Below, in pieces: positions 1 through 12,479 of a DNA stretch of 64,000 nt (position 1 is the first letter of the stretch; the number at the start of each line of letters is the position of its first letter). The stretch lies in the NCBI GenBank assembly GCA_009823505.1, contig VZQC01009601.1, positions 1,734,152 through 1,798,151 of the forward strand, given 5' to 3'. This stretch comes from Rhizomys pruinosus. Taxonomy: Eukaryota; Chordata; Mammalia; Rodentia; Spalacidae. A program made the translations under genes and the position numbers. A model generated the notes under the pieces. That model did not search any database. It had not been told where the DNA came from and saw nothing but the letters and a program-made list of their open reading frames with translations.

Positions 1-1650
1 GCCCTTGTGTAAATGCTGACTGGGGATGGTGGCTCACCTGTAATTCTGGTGTTTAGAAGGCAGAGACAGGATCCCTGGAGCAGGCTGCTTAGCTAGACTG
101 ACTTTCTTGCTGGTCTGGTTCATTGAGACTGTACCTCAATAAGGTTTAGAGTTGTCAAGGATGACTCCACATCTCAGCCTTAGGCCTCCGAATGTCTTAG
201 AAGCACATGAGCATATGTAAGCATGTGTGCACTTACATATAGTAGGACACATTTGTTCAAACTACCCTCCTCCCCCAAATTCGTGTTGCCTCTGGGGATG
301 TCTATGTGGGATATTTAGATTAATTTAGCTTCTGGGACTGTGTGTGAAAGATTAGTTTTACTGAGGTTGAAAGATCACCTCAGGATCTAAGGCACTTTCT
401 GTACCCTTTGGCCCTGGACTAAGTAGAAGGGATAAAGCAGGCTGAGCACTGGCCTTCAGAGCTCCCTGATTTCCTGACTGTAGGTGTTATGTGACCAGCG
501 CCTCGTCTTGCTCCCACTTGCCTTCCCTGTCATAATGGACTGTGTCCCCTTGAACTGTAAGCCAAAATAAACCCTTCCTTATGCTGGTTTTGTCAGGAAC
601 AAGAAGAGTAACTAACATTGCTGTTTTTCCTTATAGACTGTCTTGTTAGTACCGAGTTATTTTTCTCTAGAAAAAAATTTAAAAATACTTAATTATTTAA
701 TAGATCCAGAAATGTTTATATAATACTCATTTTTAGTACGCTTAACTGTCACACCTTTTAATATTGTTTCTCCATTTCATTTTATTACTAAGAATTAAAA
801 GCAATTTGATAAACAACCCACTTATTGAGGATCCCTTTAAAAAATGAATTTAGACAAGATTGGATATATTAAGGATGGTATGGCCATAGACAGACATGAA
901 GCTTACAGTCCCATCAGTCATCAACCAATTGTGATTTTTTTTTACTGTTGTTCTTTATATATAGATATTATTGAATTTTTGTGCATTTCATACATCTTAA
1001 TCATATTTAGAACCTTTCCTCATCCTCACCCTTCCCCATAGTGCTTCCCCAATTTCTTGTATTCTGTCATGTATTAAGGCCTTTCAGATCAAGTTTGTAT
1101 TCCCAGATGTCCCTCTATGTGAGTTCATCCACTGGAACCTGCTCAGCCTATCTAGCATCACTCCCTTAAAGAAGACCAACTCTCCTTCACCCAACAGTAA
1201 TCAGCAGCCAGTAGTTCTTAGCCAAGGTTGAGGCTTCTTGCACATTTCCCCACTTCTATGCTGTTTTTGTCTAGGTTGAGTTTGCATAGGTCTTGTAGGT
1301 GCTGTCTCCAACATTGAAAGTTCACATGAGCAAGTTCCCAGAAGCCTGGAAAACTCTTATTTCCTTGTGGTCATCTATCACCCCAGCTCTTACAATCATT
1401 CTGTTACCTGTTTCTCGGTGGTCTCTGAGCCCTGGGTGGCAGAAGTTTAATACAGGATTTCTATCCAGGGACACACACTCTGTAGTTTCTTATTCTCTGC
1501 ATTTTGGTCAGTTGTGGCTTTCTATGCAAATTGCCCTCTGTTGTACCTTTTAATATTTTCTTGAAAATGCCTAATTCTTCATTCCTGACAGGCTCTTTGC
1601 TTATTTAGAACTTAAGGCATATTGTTTTGTGAGCTTTCTACTCAGGTCCT
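1..1650 (+). repeat. Copy of intron segment S1 (also at 19066, 24980, 31128)
   Basis: Collinear with 31128-32705 and with noisier versions at 19066-20690 and 24980-26580. It starts in a tRNA-SINE-like stretch (GGGGATGGTGGCTCACCTG), passes through CTCCCACTTGCCTTCCCTGT, and ends near GCTTATTTAGAACTTAAGGC. No coding signal is seen; short ORFs here are not conserved between copies. The copy at 31128 is in the probable native context, and this one is displaced or inverted-neighbour sequence. Confidence 0.85.
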
Positions 1651-3340
1651 GGGAATGAAGGTAACAGGTGAGTTGTAAAGGGCCGGTTCAAACTCATAAA
1701 GAATCCTCATTCTAACTTTGAAGATTGAGTCTTGACACTTGTCTTCTTTTTGAACATGCACCAAGAAGCCCATCAATGACTTTCAGGTCAGAAAGTCTCT
1801 TGTCCATATTTTAGAAATCAGCTTCTCTGTAGGGCTCAGCTGCGTAGCAGGTAGGCTTGCAGGGGTGCAATACTCAAGAGCACTGTCATGCTTCTGTGTC
1901 AGACGACTCTGGGTTTCTGTTGCCCCCCAAGCACCACACCCATATGGACGGAGGCGCAATGCAACTCGTGTAAGCTCTATTTCCCAACATCCCTGCCCAC
2001 TCCAGTTCCAGCGGCATCTGAATCCATCCCAGCTGCCTCTTGCTTTCACTAGAGCACCTCTCTGAGAGGGGAGGCACTGGAGGAACGTGTCGCAAAAATG
2101 CATTTCGCATACTATGGAGGCACAACTATCTTTAGACACTCACACACATACTTTTTTTTAAGTAAAAAAGGATTCTGGGAACAGGAAGGGTCTACAACAA
2201 GTTGGGATCCTCAATGGGGCGATTCTATTCTTTTTCCATGTAGCTCGACTCTCCCTGCTGACATAGTGAGGGACTAAAGGCTACACGTTTCGCACAATTT
2301 AGGCACACCCATCCAGACTGTTTACACATCAAGAGTTAGATTGTTCGTGTTTTTCCCTTGTAATACCAATCATAAGGTTCTGTATCTTCTCTTTCACTTA
2401 ATGTGTGGGTGGACAGTTAAGCAGCTTAGCACTGTAGTTGGATAGGTGCTTAATTTACCTCACCGTGATTTCATACAACATGCGGTGCTGGGATGGTCCT
2501 GACAGTAAAGGATTAGCCGGGCAGACTACACACGGCATCCCTATGTAGCAAAACACCTCTAATGGTGTTGCAGGACAGTGGATGGCACCGGAGGTCAGTA
2601 AGCTGTGCATCCCAAGACAGATATAACCCGCCTGCCGACAGCACAAGTGAGGGAGTTACTCACCGAGTTAGCGAGCTGGTTTTGTGGAGCTTTAAGTCTT
2701 GACTACTTGTATAGACGTAGGGAGGGCTTGGCCTAGGAATGAAACAACCTATAAAACGTGTCAGGTACCTCTGCAGTTCAGGCAGTGCGAACTTTAGCTG
2801 CAGTCACAGATTTGACCTGTCTTGGGAGCGTAAAAATACCCCAGGATGTTGGTCATGACTGGTGTCAAATGGAAGGCTCAAGTGTGGCTGAGCTCTTTCT
2901 AAACGCTCAATTCATGTCCTCCCACAGCTCCACAACCCCTTTCCAAGCTTCCTGTCTATTTTTATTTAAATGAGACCGATGGGGTCCTGTCCCAGCCATA
3001 GCTCGCTACTAGTTGGATCCTGAAACTCATCACTATTATCGACTCACAGAGGCAATGGAGGCAATTGAAAACCTCATAACAAGGTAGATCTGACTGCCTC
3101 ACGCCAACACGAACGACTTTGGGTAATTAAAAGGAGATAGTGCCGACGCCAAACGTCCAGGCGGCAGCCATTTAAAAGACAGATACTTACAGTCTCATGC
3201 TGGGTGTCTTGAAGGAAATTCAAACCAGGTTCAAGACAGTACATGACAAAAGCAGTCGAGGGGAAGTATCTGAAACTGCTAAGCTGAATTATTCGGAGGA
3301 TTCCTGATCCTAGCCAGTCTCTCATCACTTCCAGTGCCTA
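1650..3340. other. Low-quality or unrecognised sequence with a ghost B3 SINE
   Basis: After the S1 copy ends, similarity to any other part of the window fades. At about 1830-2070 a B3-like order of blocks is still visible (GGGCTCAGCTG, AAGAGCACTGTC, CAAGCACCACACCCATATGG, CTCCAGTTCCAGCGG), but with frequent insertions. Nothing else is recognisable. The broken SINE suggests sequence with a high error rate. Confidence 0.5.
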
Positions 3341-4575
3341 ACTACGTACACCCCTGATCTTACTCTCTCTATCTAATTTTAGAGAATATGAAAATATTTA
3401 TTTAAGAGTTACCTTCTTATAAATGAACTTTTGGTGCGAATCCCAGCTTGGGGATAGCACATTTAAGCCCTAAGACTTAATTAGAATTGTTAACACCCAA
3501 GAACGATCACGAACCACTTGGTCCTACATTGTGAAGTTATAGATACCCAAGCCATAAGCTATCTCAGATATATAAATCTCAAGATGCCATAAAAATATAT
3601 CATCAATCAACAAGCGCCAAAGAGCTTTTGATTACTCATATCGTTCTATATGACTCCACATATACTACAAAAAAATTATATTTTTTTGATCAACAGTTTT
3701 ACTATCTCAACATCAAGAGAAAGCAAGTGATGGTGCTATATAAAATCAGGCACTAGTTCGATAACTGTTGCGCGTTGAAAGGTGGCAAGCTTTCAACAAC
3801 ATATCATTGAAGTTTCACGAAAACAGTGAGGGTACCCACTTCAGAATTTTGTGTGAAGTGTTCTGTACTTGAGTTCTCCTTATTACTAGCTAATCAATGT
3901 GATAGATGTAGATTGCCACAAAAGTAAGGCTGACCTAGTGAGTTAAACTTTATAGAGTATGGAGTTGATAGATGCCACAGAGTTCGAACTGGAGAGAGTG
4001 AAATATAAATGTTAAAGGAAGATCCCACAGCGATGGCTGACTAGAGTTCAACACTTAATGAAAGGATGAGGACTAGGGAGGAGATAATCAACAAGAGATG
4101 TCTCTCTGTGGTGCGCATTGGTATTCCCATGGAATTTAACTAGGGTAAGAGCCTAAGAGCAGAGGACTGAGTCTCAACAGTAAGGATCTGGACTTGAATT
4201 GTGTTACCCCTAGAAAACATGCTATGAGGAGAATCCAGCAGAGCCCTGCACTTGGCCGACGCTTTATCTAAACTAATAAGAGTGTAAGAGGGGAAGTTAC
4301 CCTTGCACAGAGAGTCTGACTGGAGAGTTAACTATAATAAACGTAGCATGGAGATCACCAACACCTAGGCTGACCTTCTTGTTTATAGGATGTTAGACAT
4401 ATATACCATTAAATGTAGGATGAGGAGATAAACACACGCTCACGGGCTAATACTGGAAGCTTAAAGCAATAACTAATATAGTTAAGAAAGATGGAAGATT
4501 CACAGATGGACTGAACTAGTTGAGGATCACCTCATATTAAGTAATGGCAGGAAAAAATTACCACAAGAGGCTAAA
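3340..4575 (-). repeat. Highly eroded inverted array of the 42-bp minisatellite
   Basis: Fragments of the reverse-complement unit recur in order with heavy indel damage: GATCCCACAGCGATGGCTGA (4021), TGACTGGAGAGTTAACTATA (about 4318) and CACCTAGGCTGACC (about 4360). They grade into clean units after 4600. This looks like a high-error read through the array rather than an ancient repeat, because damage increases steadily away from 4600. Confidence 0.6.
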
Positions 4576-4810
4576 AAATAGGAAAATATATACTATAAAG
4601 ATAAGAGTAAAAATCCACAGAGGCTGACTGGAGTTAACTATAAAGTAAGAGGAGATCCACAGAGGCTGACTGGAGTTACTATAAAGTAAGAGGAGATCCA
4701 CAGAGCTGGCTGACTGAGTTAACTATAAAGTAAGAGGAGATCCACAGAGCGGGGACTGAGCTAGGAGTTAACTATAAAGCAAGAGGAGATCAGAGACTGA
4801 CTGGAGTTTT
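4575..4810 (-). repeat. Inverted, moderately noisy 42-bp minisatellite units
   Basis: About five units in reverse orientation relative to 35290-36971, for example CAGAGGCTGACTGGAGTTAA followed by CTATAAAGTAAGAGGAGATC, with single-base gaps and short insertions. The array ends at the same unique boundary (CTGGAGTTTTTGTTTGAGTG) as the + strand array. Confidence 0.9.
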
Positions 4811-5360
4811 TGTTTGAGTGTCTGTAATTTTTATTTATTCACTACAGTCAAATCCTGAATGTCTTATCAATGATAATCTGAAAGTAGTAAATGATCAGCC
4901 AAAAGCCATAAGCAAACTGTGTCCCAGGCAAGGCAGGAAACTTCAAGTGAATAAAGGCAGTGAGAGACCAGAGAAGGTGGAGCAACTGGGGAGATTTTGC
5001 AAGCCATATGCCTCTGCTGAAGGTGCGAGAGGAAGTCTCCCATTGGTCCCAAAGACAGCTAAACCCTGGCTTCAGTGCTGCAGTACCGGCACCAGGTGTT
5101 TTTGTGAAGACCCCGACAGAGTTCTTTTAAGGGAGAGACGATTTTCCAAAGAATGCACAGGATTAGTTCTATAACTTTTCAATTTCTACCTGAAAAAACA
5201 AAAGAACAACAAAGCCTGTATTGTCTCAAATTTGAAAGTAAATGAATACATCGTAATTTACATCGATCACCGATCCTAAAGGGTAAAAGCATAGCAAACG
5301 AGAACAAATAGAGTGTCACTATATTTTTTACTCGTTTAGCAAGAAACGTGAAATTTTTAA
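4811..5360 (-). repeat. Inverted copy of the minisatellite flank (34790-35280)
   Basis: Reverse complement of the unique DNA just upstream of the main array. The match is good to about 5040, then increasingly gapped to about 5360 (GGGTAAAAGCATAGCAAACG corresponds to the TTTGCTATTTTTACCC stretch near 34850). The open frame at 4818-5174 is a shadow: the matching frame on the minus strand at 34978-35280 diverges after a frameshift. Confidence 0.88.
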
Positions 5361-8300
5361 TGTTAAATAAAATTTAAAGAAGAAAGAGAGAGGTACACAC
5401 ACCCATCATAGATACCAATTCTAAGGTCAATGGCTAATAATGAGAAAAATGAGAACCTTGGAGTTATCCGCCTGCACGTGGGCATAAGACCATGTAAAGG
5501 CTTTCGTCTGTCTTAATCACCATCCAGACCGTTTTTTGAGTCATCACATATTTTTGAGCAGAGAGAGGACAAGATCTCACTTCGAGAAGATGGAAATTCC
5601 GATTTAGTAATACAACACAGTTAGGGAAGAAAAGAGATAAGAGATTTATCACTTTACATTATGCTGTGCCTTCGAAAGAGGCTCCTATTACCACTAGCTT
5701 TAAGCGTATCGAGCACACAAGTTATGAACAATTCTTGTCATGGAGAAAGGAATAGGCAACAAACATACAATTAATTATAATAAACTCTCATAAGATTTCT
5801 CAAAATGCAGTATCTGTTATCATTTTCTCGCTTACGACCTTACGCAACCTTCATGATTAGTCAACTAGTAAACATGTCACGGTGAGCTCTAAGTTGTCAC
5901 ACTACTCGCTATGACTGATTGCGAACTGCACTCTGCATATATGGGTGTATTGCTCATCAGAGGCGTCTTATATATATCTCTGGACCTCATCATTTATTGT
6001 TGTCCTAGAAATAAACAAGCAATAAATGTGCACACATAATCACACTGTACTAGTATCTCGTACTCCCAAGTTTTGTGCTCAAAGTTGGACACACCAAGGT
6101 GACATTATAACTACTTGGATCTCGGTGTAAAATTGTATAATATTATAGATAAATATTAGAATGACTATATTACTATCTGGGCAAGTGGATACAAGGATGA
6201 GTTAGGCCTAACCGTCTGTTAGGGTGCGTCTTGATACTTTACAGACATGAATACTAAATAAAAAGACCCGTAGCAAAAACAGAAGACCATTGATTATGCG
6301 GACAGATTTGAGTTTTGAAAAAACCTTTTAGAAGAAGCCTATAGAGAAAAGAGGAGAAGAGGAGCTGCGGGAAACGCAGTGAGAGTGGCGTAACATGTCC
6401 AGTAAGATTAGCAACCACTCTATCGGTTTCTATCCCCGCTGCCACATCAAGAGCGAGTAGCAGAACACTCAATCACTGTTAAAGGCACCTGAGGCTAGTC
6501 AACAGCTCACACACAAACTGCCCATTGGGTGAATATACAGAGTGCATGACAGATAGAAGCAGCCATAGTGCCTGTAGGGTATCCAGAAATATTTATATTG
6601 CCATGACTTCGTATAAAGTGGCTGCGCGGTTGCGCCCTTCTGAGTAAGAAAATGAAAACCCCACTAGTGGTGACTGACATGCCACACTACACCTTCCTAC
6701 GATATTACAACTAGCATAGCTAACAAATTTGGTTATGGAAGATGATTTATAATCCATGGATGGACAACCACAGTAATGACTCCTGTCATATTCTAAACAG
6801 GGGGAAACTAGTAATTCATGGACTTACCAATCCCAAACTCAAAAGATAGCGTGTCGTATGTGACTGAATAAGTAACACTATGACACTCTATATTGAGAAG
6901 TAATATGAGTAGGGGAGCTGTAAAGAATTTATATCCTGCACAACAAAATGAGTATTTTACTAACTACTTCTGACTTCTAGTTTTCTTTACATAATAGAGG
7001 TCGAAAAATCAGGAAAGGTCGTACCAATCTTGCGCTAGGGTAGGAGACATCGTGCAGCGCATGCTTCTCATGGCAGAGAAGAGGATTCACCGCTTCGACT
7101 GAACTATGCACACAGAGTGAACCGAAGCACGAAGGCGAGGCATGCACAGAAAGCAAGTGAAGTGACAAACAGTGTAACCTTTACCTCTAATCCACCTTGC
7201 CCCTTTTCTAAACCTAGGGAGCAAACACATGGACGGATAGGATAGAGGCTAGGACATTGAGTAGAAAGATGTATTCAAAGCGGCTGCGCCATCTAGGGTG
7301 CACATGGTGTAAGACCTAACAATCCGAGGTGTTAAGTTCTAGGACAATCTATTTAATCAAGCTTGATTGAACTAACGAGAGCGCTGTCAAGCCTTATATC
7401 TCCCAACTGGCGAGTGATTGGTGGCTGCGGCTACGATAGAGAGGTTTGTACTATTTAGGCAGTCGAGATATCGAGCGATATGCAGATATACTTATAGACA
7501 TGAAGGATCTTGTACTCTGCCAACAAGGATTACTTATCAACTTATTCACACCTATGGCTAATAAGGATTCAATGTAATAGATAAAAAAAATAAAGCAGAT
7601 TAGAACAATGATTGCAGAGGCGAGGAAGATGTAGTGACAGGAAGTGGCGAGTTGAATGCGCATGGGTATGCTGGAGTGAGGAAGAGTGGGCGCGCGGGCG
7701 GGAGGAAAGCGAGGTGATATATCATTCACGAAACTGCATTTGGAAAAATGTATGGGTAATATGCACAGAAAGCGAGAGCATCCTGTTAACACACATCGTA
7801 TATCGATACAATAACAAAAGCATCAATCATTGGCAGCTAATAACTACTGAACCAAGAAACATAATGACGCTGTCATTCCAGGCCCGTATGAGGCACTGAG
7901 AGCGACTACTACAGGGTCAGTCTTAGTGCATAATTACCAGCGTATGATCAAGATATCACCACAAAAAACTAATTTTTTCACAATATATAAAATCAATCTA
8001 ATATATTAGTTGGTAATCCGCTGGTGGAGAAGAGGTATTCACTTGCAGCACAACTGGCACTGCGATCCTAGCCACGAAGCGAATACCAGAGAAGGCTATC
8101 TGAACATGAATTTACCTAGGCACTTCCGCGGTTACAAGGTGGTTGGGGCCACTTCAGTAACGTGTAGGACTATCACTGGTGCGTCGGATCACGGGAGACT
8201 ATCGCCGAGAGATTAAAGAATAGATTCCGAAAAAGAGGGAAAATTCCAAAGCCTACCCTGCGCGGCACAAGCTGTTCTTATAGAATTTCTTCGTTGGAAT

Positions 8301-9640
8301 ATAGCCTACAGACTAAACCAGTTCTACTACGTATAGACCATTCATAGTGTAGAGTATGTATTTATGAGAGATGCACAACTAGATGTATAAAGCTATCTCA
8401 TAACGGATAGGGCACGCGCCACATTTGATACAGCTACTCTAGTTAACTTTTAGCATTGGCGCTATCTACTTAATTGCCAAGCCATACGCACCTAAAGGAA
8501 TAAAGAGGTCTTTATGGACCTGTGTGCTCACCGGCACTATGCGTTAGTCTACAATCAACTGTGTAGTAACAATGATTTTTGTCAGCTAGGTGCTGGACAA
8601 TGAGATTTATACGAACATGAATAGATATATGCATTGAATACGAGTTGCATATTTACTAGGGAGCATAGAACACCAGATCACTTTCAGGCGAGTCATGCGA
8701 TAAGCAATACAGTGCTATGCCATGGACGCGGGAGCGCGCAGAAATAAATAATCCTCCCTAAATAGCGAGGAGGAAAGGAGTGCAATATTCACCATTAAAG
8801 CGAGCAACAGCATGAAGAGATGCATATATCTCCTCAGATATGCACTGTTAGGGCGCGAGAAGACATCTACGCTGATATTGGGAGTACCGAGCAAACGTGG
8901 CTAAGAGTTTTGGACTATTATATGAGTGCAGAGCATAGAGGCTCGTTTGGCATAATTTAGAGTGCAGTTATATTGGAGTCGGACGTACTTATTGAAGGAC
9001 AGGGTCATCCTAGTCATCCCGCACGACTTCAACACCATATGCAAGGTATCCCAAGACTGGGAGCCCGTCCTGACCTGAGCCACTACCAGGAGATATCTTG
9101 TTCTGCGAGTTACTAAGTGGAGACGCGCACGCCCTCAGCTGCTGAGCCTTCTTCAGACCAACACGGGACTTACAATGCCGTCCCAAGATATGGCGTCACG
9201 GTGGCATGAGAGCCCAGTACTTGCATGAATGGTACATAAACAATATCCGATACCCACATGTTATTGGAACTAATATTAAAAAATTGAAATAAGGAGAAAG
9301 CATTAAATAAGAGTTTGGCATTTGGGAATACCTTCCTTCCTATAAGCACTTCCATGATGTGATGGGTTTGGTCGCCTCACCGACCTTATTGTTCTGCTGA
9401 GCTTATAGCAGTTGGAGAACACATTATAATATCGATGTCTAGTGCCCATTTAGTAGGATATGCGATTCAGGTATCATGCTGCGGAGCAGAAATGCCTTTA
9501 TAGTAGGAGGAGTAGTTGGGAAAAGGCTCCAGTCCCGATGCGCTCGTCACTGTGGCTGGGTTTTGTGGGCACATAGATTGGAGCAAGTTCGCCTGTCTAC
9601 CATCTGGGTCTCACTTCTGCTTCTTGCGCACAGGATCAGG
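5360..9640. other. Unrecognised, repeat-free, random-looking sequence
   Basis: About 4.3 kb in which I recognise no SINE, LINE, LTR, microsatellite, exon or similarity to the rest of the window, although flanking sequence has a SINE about every kilobase. Short ORFs are at the chance level. It lies between two inverted intron fragments (4811-5360 and 9640-9790). A high-error gap fill is the best explanation. Foreign or very diverged DNA cannot be excluded by eye. Confidence 0.45.
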
Positions 9641-10119
9641 ATCTAGTATCAGGTAAATGGCTTTACTCCACCCTGCACTCCCTACCAGGCTGTTCTGCTT
9701 CACCACAGACCCACCAAATAACACAATCAACCAAGCAGACTCAGACCTCAGAAACTTGGAACAAAATAATCCTTGTGCCCTCTGAGTGTTTTTTTTTAAT
9801 TTCCTTTGGTTGTTTTTCTTTCTTTGTTGGTCTTTTCGAGACAATAAGCAGGGTCTCCACTTGAGCTCAGCCAGCTGTCCTGTTGTAACTTTACTCTACT
9901 GATAAACCTAGGCTGGCCTGAACTCAAAAAGATCCCCGCCTGCCTCTGCCCTCTCCATGCAGAATTTAAAGGCTAGTGTGGACCACACCGACTTATTTTG
10001 TCGCTATTTTTTGGATTTGTTATAAAGCTAAATCGTCTTTGTGAAAGCTGTATCTTTGTCTACTGGGTAGTAATAAATCCCACTGTGAGTTTTTTACCAC
10101 CACTATTTATTACAGTGAC
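9640..10119 (-). repeat. Inverted copy of intron segment S2, split by a B1 SINE, ending at N 10120
   Basis: 9640-9790 is the reverse complement of 26625-26770 (CCTGCACTCCCTACCAGGCT...). 10084-10119 continues it with the reverse complement of GTCACTGTAATAAATAGTGG. Between them is a damaged B1 (about 9795-9965) and about 120 bp of unplaced sequence. Copy A on the + strand (20690-20930) has a B1 at the same point, so the two share an insertion that copies B and C lack. Confidence 0.82.
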
Positions 10120-10120
10120 N
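10120..10120. other. Isolated N at a sequence join
   Basis: A single undetermined base where inverted intron S2 (TTATTACAGTGAC) meets unrelated single-copy DNA leading to the first AGTPBP1 exon. It is likely a closed or minimal assembly gap. Confidence 0.8.
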
Positions 10121-10700
10121 CTACCATACAGGTCCCAGGGATTTGTTATCAGGGTTGATGTCAAGCACCTTTACTTATTGAGCCATCCTTGTAATGTTCT
10201 ATAAAAATATTTGTTTCATGTTTATTAGTTGTATCATACTACTGCTTGTATGGACAGTCACCTCTATGCCTACAAAATACTATAAAAGGGAAGTGCCCTT
10301 TTAAAATTTAAACTGAAGTACCTTCAGGCTGAAACTGGTTGGTACAAAGCAGATACTATAAGTGCACAAAGAATATCCTTTGGTGGTTGTATTAATGTTG
10401 ACTCCTGTGTTTCTTCTAATAGGACTTTGGATGATTTTAATGTATTCATATTGTTTGGATACACTCCATATTTCTGTGATACATAAACATTATTTTTATG
10501 ATAGAAAAAGCAAAGTTAAGTGTTGGGAATTTTGTTTGGGTAAATATTTTTTCTTTTATTACTGAAACTCAAACATTTTCTGTTTAAAATTTAAAAGTGC
10601 TAGGTTTCATGATAGCATGTAAAAGAAACATTATCTATTACATATTTTAATACTGACAGATAACTTTAAACTGTTATATAAAAAATATAGTTTTAAACAG
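10121..10700 (+). other. AGTPBP1 intron, single-copy, before the 683-bp exon
   Basis: AT-rich DNA with no repeat I recognise, ending in the splice acceptor TTTTAAACAG at 10691-10700. A pyrimidine-poor tract makes the acceptor weak by eye, but the open frame begins exactly there. Confidence 0.7.
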
Positions 10701-11383
10701 ACTTTGGAATTTCATCTCCAAAGAAACAAAGCCTTTTGTGTTTGAGGGAAAAGTGCGTGGCCCCATTGTTGTTCCCACAGCTGGAGAGGAAGCATCTGGG
10801 ATTTCAGGCAGCTTAAAGAAAGGAGCTATAATGAAGGAAAAAGTATTTTCCAAAGGAGATGGAGCAAAAGAAGATGGAAAGGATAATGACAGGATAACAC
10901 CACAGCAGCCAGGTGGTCAGAACAGAACTGCTGCAGTCCAGGGCTTGAACACAGTGATATTGTGAAGGCTTTGGATAGAATCACGTTGCAGAATGCGCCT
11001 TCTCAAGCAGCCTCAGGCTTGCCCTCGGGAGGGAGGAAGGACTGCAGCCTCCCTGTCACTGCTCTCACCTGCACGGAAGCTTGCCCACACTTGGCTGCTT
11101 GTGGAAGTACTCTGTTTGAGGGACAGACAGTGCAGCTAGGGAAGCTGTGTTGTACTGGGGTTGAAACTGAAGATGATGATATGGAGTCAACCTCATCAGT
11201 AGAGCCAGCTTCTGTTGAAGTGCCCAATGGACCAACACTCCATGACCCTGACCTCTATATCGAGATTGTGAAAAACACAAAGTCTGTTCCAGAATATTCA
11301 GAGGTGGCTTATCCTGATTATTTTGGTCACTTTCCCCCTCCACTCAAAGAGTCTATTTTAGAAAGACCTTATGGTGTGCAAAG
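10701..11383 (+). CDS. AGTPBP1: AGTPBP1 coding exon: acidic linker before the N-domain (1-bp frameshift)
   Basis: This is a large internal exon of about 683 bp. Its acceptor TTTTAAACAG ends at 10700 and its donor GTGAGT starts at 11384. The C-terminal half reads [10 protein letters not shown], then [17 protein letters not shown], then [20 protein letters not shown] and [20 protein letters not shown]. This is characteristic of CCP1 just upstream of its N-domain. The region is acidic and low in complexity, as expected for the linker between the ARM-like repeats and the peptidase. The upstream part ([20 protein letters not shown]...) is open in a different frame, which stops at 10963-10965. The two frames meet near 10930-10950. 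One missing base, for example a C in AAC|CAC at about 10949, would explain the break. I infer a sequence error rather than a pseudogene, because both halves are conserved and both splice sites are good. Confidence 0.93.
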
Positions 11384-12248
11384 GTGAGTTGCAGAGTTCT
11401 TTTTCTTCGAACTTTGACCATTGTTAAAATTTGAAGCATACTTAAAAATAGTATTTTGGGTCTTTAGGTAGAAAAACAATACAAATTCAAGTAGCTGTTT
11501 TTTTTTTTACACTGCTCAAGATGTATTTATGGTTTTGAAATTGTCCCTGTAGTTTCTTCTGTCTAGAGAATGATCCATGATGATAGTTGTACTTTTGGTT
11601 TGGAATGAGTTTATGAAGTATTTAGCAAGCAAAAGGAAAAGAACACATAATTAAGTATCAGATAAATGACAGATAATCAAATTCAGCAGAACATTCAGCA
11701 GAAATGACTGGAGAAGTCCTTTTGAAACAGTCAGCTTGAGTTCAGAGTCCTAGGGGGAGTTGTCTCCTTTCTGGTGAGGTACCACAGGCATGTTTATAGC
11801 TTGGGATAAACAGTATTGGAAACAATTTACCCTGCAGCTGTTTGTAATGGCACATTGATTTAATATCCTCACACTGTTTACTGGTCTTTCTCCTTTCACA
11901 GCCCCAGGATAATAGATCTCTGAGGACACTTCAGTCTGAGACAAAGGGGCTTACCCTGCCAGATTCTGTGCTTAACCACTGCAAACAGCACCTGAGAATT
12001 TACTAATGTAGTTTATAATACATAGATTTATTTTATTTTTCAGGCATATTACTTATCCATATGAAGCAAGAATAGTAGATACGACCCTGGTATAATGTAG
12101 AAACTTTGTGTTTAGACTGAGTCTAAGAATGTGAAAGATTATAATCTTTGACTAAATATGATTTTAGCATTATATAGTAATTTATAATTCATACTTGGTT
12201 TAGGTACGTGCTTTTAAAACAGGGTAATAAATGTAAGACTATGGTTTT

Positions 12249-12422
12249 TATTTTTTTTTTTTTTTGGTCCTTTTCGAACAGGGTCTCCCTGTAAGCCCCC
12301 CCAGCTGTCCGGAACTCAACTGGGTAAGACCAGGCTGGCCTTGAACTCACAAAGATCCACCTGCCTCTGCTCCCAAGTGGCTAGGATTAAAGACATGACC
12401 CGCCACCACGCCCGGCTGATAT
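12249..12422 (-). mobile_element. B1 SINE
   Basis: 7SL-derived SINE on the minus strand. A T-run is followed by AACAGGGTCTCCCTGTAAGC, then GACCAGGCTGGCCTTGAACT, and ends CGCCACCACGCCCGGC. Confidence 0.93.
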
Positions 12423-12479
12423 ATTGTTTTGTTTGAGATTTAGTTGGAAATACATTATAAAAATTTGATATGCATAAGA

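Noticed and set aside
4818..5174. 118-codon + strand ORF, mirrored by 34978-35280 on the minus strand
   Set aside because: Both come from the unique flank of the minisatellite in opposite orientation. The reading frame is not kept between copies and no domain is recognisable.
7451..7899. Overlapping 113- and 95-codon ORFs in the repeat-free stretch
   Set aside because: Lengths are within chance expectation for even-composition sequence, the two overlap on opposite strands, and no motif is recognisable.
10962..11387. Stand-alone 141-residue gene starting near 10962
   Set aside because: It is the 3' part of an AGTPBP1 exon; the apparent start is not ATG and the frame runs into a GTGAGT splice donor.
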